From Phocaeicola salanitronis DSM 18170 (GTDB lineage Bacteria > Bacteroidota > Bacteroidia > Bacteroidales > Bacteroidaceae), in the NCBI RefSeq assembly GCF_000190575.1, contig NC_015164.1:868001-932000 (forward strand): a stretch of DNA of 64,000 bases, read 5' to 3'. The notes beneath the pieces were generated by a model. The model was not told where the DNA came from and made no database searches. It was given only the letters and a program-made list of their open reading frames with translations. Below are positions 60,813 to 64,000 of this stretch, in pieces; position 1 is the first letter of the stretch, and the number at the start of each line of letters is the position of its first letter. The translations under genes and the position numbers were made by a program.

Positions 60813-63071
60813 ATGAAACATTTACTTACTTGCATAGCAAGCCTGTTCTTGTTAAGTCCGTTAACGGCACAAGAAGAACCCGCCGACTATGTGAATCCGT
60901 TTATCGGAACCACCAACTTCGGCACCTGCAACCCGGGCGCTATCTGCCCTAACGGCATGATGTCTGTCGTACCGTTCAATGTGATGGGCTCGTCTGACAA
61001 CACTTACGACAAAGACGCACGATGGTGGTCTACTCCCTACGAATACACCAACAGCTTCTTCACCGGCTTCGCGCACGTTAACCTGAGCGGCGTGGGATGT
61101 CCCGAATTGGGTTCGCTCCTGCTGATGCCTACCACAGGCAAGCTGGACGTAGACTATCATAACTACGGAAGCAAATACGAAAAAGAAAACGCCACACCGG
61201 GATACTATACCATCTCGCTCACCAAATACGATGTACTAGCAGAAGCTACCGCTACACCACGCACCGGACTTACACGTTTCACGTTCCCGAAAGGCGAAAG
61301 CCACATCCTGTTAAACTTGGGCGAAGGGCTGACCAACGAGTCCGGAGCCTATATGCGGAGAGTCAACGACCGGGAAGTGGAAGGCATGAAAGTGCTGGGC
61401 ACGTTCTGCTACAACCCACAAGCGGTTTTCCCCATCTATTTCGTCATGCGTATCAGCCAGGCACCTAAAGCGACAGGCTACTGGAAAAAACAACGCCCGA
61501 TGCAAGGAGTTGAAGCGGAATGGGACCCCGACCAAGGCAAATACAAACTGTATACCAAGTACAATAAAGACATAGCAGGAGACGACATCGGCGCATGGTT
61601 CACTTTCGATACGGAAGAAGGCGAACAGATAGAAGTGGCCATGGGCGTATCGTTTGTCAGCATTGAGAATGCACGCGAGAACCTGGAGAAGGAACAGCAC
61701 GGACAACACTTCGACGCCATACACAACGAAGCACGTACCCGCTGGAACGAAGACTTAGGGCGAATCAAGGTAGAAGGCGGCACCCAAGACCAGAAAACCG
61801 TATTCTATACCGCACTTTATCATGCACTGATTCATCCCAACCTGCTGCAAGACGTAAACGGAGAATATCCGCAAATGGAAGGCGACAAAATCCTCACCAC
61901 GAAAGGAAACCGCTACACCGTATTTTCATTGTGGGATACTTACCGCAACCTGCACCAACTGATGACACTGGTCTATCCCGAACGCCAGATGGATATGGTA
62001 TGCACCATGATTGACATGTACAAGGAACACGGCTGGCTGCCCAAATGGGAACTGTATGGACGTGAAACCCTGACCATGGAAGGCGACCCTGCCATCCCCG
62101 TATTGGTAGACACCTGGATGAAAGGCTTGCGTGATTTCGACATCGAACTTGCCTACGAAGCCATGCGCAAGGGAGCCGACACACCGGGAAAAGACAATCT
62201 GCTCCGCCCGGACAACGATGACTATATGAAATTGGGATACGTTCCTTTACGCGAACAGTTCGACAACTCCGTATCACACGCACTGGAATATTACATCGCC
62301 GACTATTCACTTGCCACCTTGGCTGAAGCCTTGGGAAAGAAAGACGATGCCAAACTGTTCTATGCCCGCTCAATGGGATACAAGCATTATTATTGCAAGG
62401 AGTTCGGCACATTCCGCCCCATCTTGCCCGACGGTACCTTCTACTCTCCCTTCGATCCCAAACAAGGGGCAAACTTCGAGCCGAATCCCGGATTCCATGA
62501 AGGATGCGCCTGGAACTATACATTCTATGTGCCCCACGATGTAATGGGACTTGCCAAACTGATGGGCGGAAAAAAGAAATTCATCGACAAGTTGCAAATG
62601 GTATTCGATAAAGGGCTATACGACCCTGCCAACGAACCGGACATCGCTTATCCATACCTGTTCAGTTACTTCAAGGGAGAAGAACGGCGCACACAGCTTT
62701 TGGTAAAAGAACTGCTTGCCAAATATTTCACCACCAAACCCGATGGCCTGCCGGGAAACGAAGATACAGGAACCATGTCGGCATGGGCAATATTCAGCAT
62801 GATGGGCTTTTATCCCGACTGCCCTGGCGTACCTGAATATACGCTCACCACTCCTACCTTCGACAAGATTACCATCAAACTCGACCCGAAATATTACGGA
62901 CGGGACAAGCTGGTTATCGAACGGATAAATGAACCGGGGGATTCCGGATGGGGCTTCATCGACTACATCCGTATGGGAGACGAAAAATGCGGATACCGCA
63001 TCAACCACAACGATTTAGTAAAAGCCGGTACACTGACCTTTAAGGTAAAGCCTGACGTACCAGCGAAATAG
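60813..63071 (+). CDS. GH92 alpha-mannosidase 4, periplasmic
   Basis: A 752-residue GH92 enzyme with a signal peptide (MKHLLTCIASLFLLSPLTAQ). The start was set at 60813; a frame from 60768 would run through the repeat region. Motifs are YVNPFIGTTNFGTCNPGA, GFAHVNLSGVGCPELGS, FSLWDTYRNLHQLMTL, acid region FHEGCAWNYTFYVPHD and GNEDTGTMSAWAIFS. It is the most divergent of the four: the HGNEPSHH loop is replaced by ANEPDIAYPYLFSYF, the acid region has cysteine where the others have asparagine, and a C-terminal tail (RINEPGDSGWGF onward) has no counterpart in the others. It probably has a separate linkage or substrate. Confidence 0.92.
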   Translation: MKHLLTCIASLFLLSPLTAQEEPADYVNPFIGTTNFGTCNPGAICPNGMMSVVPFNVMGSSDNTYDKDARWWSTPYEYTNSFFTGFAHVNLSGVGCPELGSLLLMPTTGKLDVDYHNYGSKYEKENATPGYYTISLTKYDVLAEATATPRTGLTRFTFPKGESHILLNLGEGLTNESGAYMRRVNDREVEGMKVLGTFCYNPQAVFPIYFVMRISQAPKATGYWKKQRPMQGVEAEWDPDQGKYKLYTKYNKDIAGDDIGAWFTFDTEEGEQIEVAMGVSFVSIENARENLEKEQHGQHFDAIHNEARTRWNEDLGRIKVEGGTQDQKTVFYTALYHALIHPNLLQDVNGEYPQMEGDKILTTKGNRYTVFSLWDTYRNLHQLMTLVYPERQMDMVCTMIDMYKEHGWLPKWELYGRETLTMEGDPAIPVLVDTWMKGLRDFDIELAYEAMRKGADTPGKDNLLRPDNDDYMKLGYVPLREQFDNSVSHALEYYIADYSLATLAEALGKKDDAKLFYARSMGYKHYYCKEFGTFRPILPDGTFYSPFDPKQGANFEPNPGFHEGCAWNYTFYVPHDVMGLAKLMGGKKKFIDKLQMVFDKGLYDPANEPDIAYPYLFSYFKGEERRTQLLVKELLAKYFTTKPDGLPGNEDTGTMSAWAIFSMMGFYPDCPGVPEYTLTTPTFDKITIKLDPKYYGRDKLVIERINEPGDSGWGFIDYIRMGDEKCGYRINHNDLVKAGTLTFKVKPDVPAK

Positions 63072-63082
63072 ATTTATCTGTC

Positions 63083-63133
63083 AAAAAACGATGCCCCCTT
63101 TCCTATTTCGTGAAGAAACCGGAAAGGGAGCGT
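63083..63133 (-). terminator. Hairpin between GH92 gene 4 and ilvC
   Basis: CCCTTTCC near 63096-63103 pairs with GGAAAGGG at 63121-63128, with imperfect outer pairing. On the minus strand it is followed by CGTTTTTTGACAG, so it fits termination of ilvC and may also stop the rightward operon. Confidence 0.65.
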
Positions 63134-63158
63134 TTCTATGTCATTCCACTAACAAGAA

Positions 63159-64000
63159 TCAGTTGTTTTCAGGACGGAGCTTACGTACTACCACACCCGT
63201 CTGCCACATTTCGCTTTCGCGCAAGGCTTTCAGCTCTTCGTTCAGCTTTTCGCGATAGTCGGGCTGAGAGTTGGAGTCGATGGAACGCTGGGCTTCCAGT
63301 CCGTCGGCTACCGACTTATACAGTTTTTCGAATACCGGCTTGGTAGCATCGTGGAACGGAACCATCCAGTCGAGTGCGCCGCGCTGGGCTGTAGTAGAGC
63401 AGTTGGCATACATCCAGTCCATACCTTTGGCAGCAAAGAGCGGCATCAGCGACTGGGTAAGCTCTTCTACGGTTTCATTGAAAGCTTCAGAAGGCGTGTG
63501 CCCGTGTTCGCGCAAGGTTTCGTACTGAGCCAAAAGCAAGCCCTGGATGGCACCCATCAGCGTACCGCGTTCGCCGGTCAAGTCGGAAGTAGCTTCGCGC
63601 TGGAAAGTGGTTTCGAACAGGTATCCCGAACCAATACCGATACCCATAGCGATGACACGGTCCCAAGCCTTACCGGTAGCATCCTGATAGATTGCGTATG
63701 ACGAGTTCAGCCCGCGACCTTCAAGGAACATGGTACGCAAAGAAGTTCCCGAACCTTTCGGTGCCACCATAATCACGTCTACATCTTTCGGGGGAACCAC
63801 GCCTGTACGGTCGTTCCAAGTAATGGCGAAACCGTGAGAGAAATACAGTGCCTTACCAGCCGTAAGATGTTTCTCGATAGTCGGCCAGCAAGCTATCTGC
63901 GCTGCATCCGAGAGCAATACGGCGATAATCGTCGCACGCTCGCAAGCCTCTTCGATGCCGAAAAGGGTTTCGCCCGGCACCCATCCGTCGGCAACGGCTT
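63159..64000 (-). CDS. ilvC: Ketol-acid reductoisomerase (partial, N-terminus beyond right edge)
   Basis: NADPH-dependent isomerisation and reduction of acetolactate in valine, leucine and isoleucine synthesis. About 280 codons are visible and the frame is open to the window edge (ADGWVPGETLFGIEEACERA), so the first residues, including most of the NADPH Rossmann motif, are missing. Present are YFSHGFAITWNDRTGVVPPK, PKGSGTSLRTMFLEGRGLN, the magnesium-ligand region SDLTGERGTLMGAIQG, and the end REKLNEELKALRESEMWQTG with VVRKLRPENN. The family length is about 350. Any neighbouring ilv genes would be to the right. Confidence 0.94.
   Translation of the reverse strand, partial: AVADGWVPGETLFGIEEACERATIIAVLLSDAAQIACWPTIEKHLTAGKALYFSHGFAITWNDRTGVVPPKDVDVIMVAPKGSGTSLRTMFLEGRGLNSSYAIYQDATGKAWDRVIAMGIGIGSGYLFETTFQREATSDLTGERGTLMGAIQGLLLAQYETLREHGHTPSEAFNETVEELTQSLMPLFAAKGMDWMYANCSTTAQRGALDWMVPFHDATKPVFEKLYKSVADGLEAQRSIDSNSQPDYREKLNEELKALRESEMWQTGVVVRKLRPENN

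Noticed and set aside
1..64000. tRNA or rRNA genes
   Set aside because: No tRNA-like cloverleaf with the T-loop GTTCGANTC pattern or rRNA segment was found by reading; a covariance search would settle it.

Overview
The window reads as a chromosome segment of a gut-type Bacteroidales bacterium, most likely Bacteroides, Phocaeicola or a close relative. The evidence is a SusC/SusD glycan locus with an STN-domain SusC and ECF sigma/FecR control, repeated TAnnTTTG -7 promoter boxes, Na+-NQR, DUF4837 and DUF4922 families, and Bacteroidetes-type lipoprotein signals. No rRNA, tRNA, prophage, conjugative gene or CRISPR array was seen. The species cannot be named from sequence reading alone.

Layout. 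1-1.1 kb: the 5' part of nqrA (minus strand). 1.3-1.7 kb: two abutting MITE-like elements. 1.8-11.6 kb (plus): a DUF418 membrane protein, a very large TamB protein, the agmatine-to-putrescine pair aguA-aguB, a PfkB sugar kinase and ndk. 11.7-22.9 kb (mostly minus): myo-inositol-1-phosphate synthase, a FucP-like permease, a 41-bp tandem repeat, then HAD phosphatase, UPF0104 membrane protein, CDP-alcohol phosphotransferase, ATP-grasp enzyme, nucleotidyltransferase, pdxA, DUF4837 and rlmN. MIPS, the phosphotransferase, the HAD protein and the nucleotidyltransferase together look like an inositol-lipid (or inositol-phosphodiester) pathway. 22.9-29.5 kb (minus): a bleomycin-hydrolase-type peptidase, a secreted amidase, a TlpA-like thioredoxin, and a three-gene biotin-dependent acyl-CoA carboxylase. 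30.2-34.9 kb (plus): a glycosyltransferase fused to a HIT-like DUF4922 domain, a SpoIID-family protein and a nitroreductase. 34.9-39.1 kb (minus): a zinc alcohol dehydrogenase, an AmpG-like MFS carrier, a secreted PepSY-like protein with an Asp/His-rich tail, and an Rpn-family gene broken by an in-frame TGA.

39.2-63.1 kb is a polysaccharide utilisation locus whose content fits high-mannose N-glycans. A leftward arm encodes SusC, SusD, a GH18-like surface protein that has lost its catalytic acids, a LamG surface protein and an intact GH18 endo-beta-N-acetylglucosaminidase. An ECF sigma gene sits upstream of it. A rightward arm encodes four GH92 alpha-mannosidases, the FecR anti-sigma factor, an inner-membrane MFS carrier and a GH130 mannosyl-GlcNAc phosphorylase. 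The proposed flow is: GH18 cuts the glycan from protein at the surface, SusCD imports it, GH92 enzymes strip alpha-mannose in the periplasm, the MFS carrier moves Man-beta-1,4-GlcNAc inward, and GH130 phosphorolyses it. Part of ilvC (minus) closes the window.

The least explained structures are two four-unit 22-bp repeat arrays at unrelated promoter regions, the 194-bp MITE family, the 41-bp tandem array, the ATP-grasp enzyme in the inositol cluster, and the glycosyltransferase-HIT fusion next to SpoIID.
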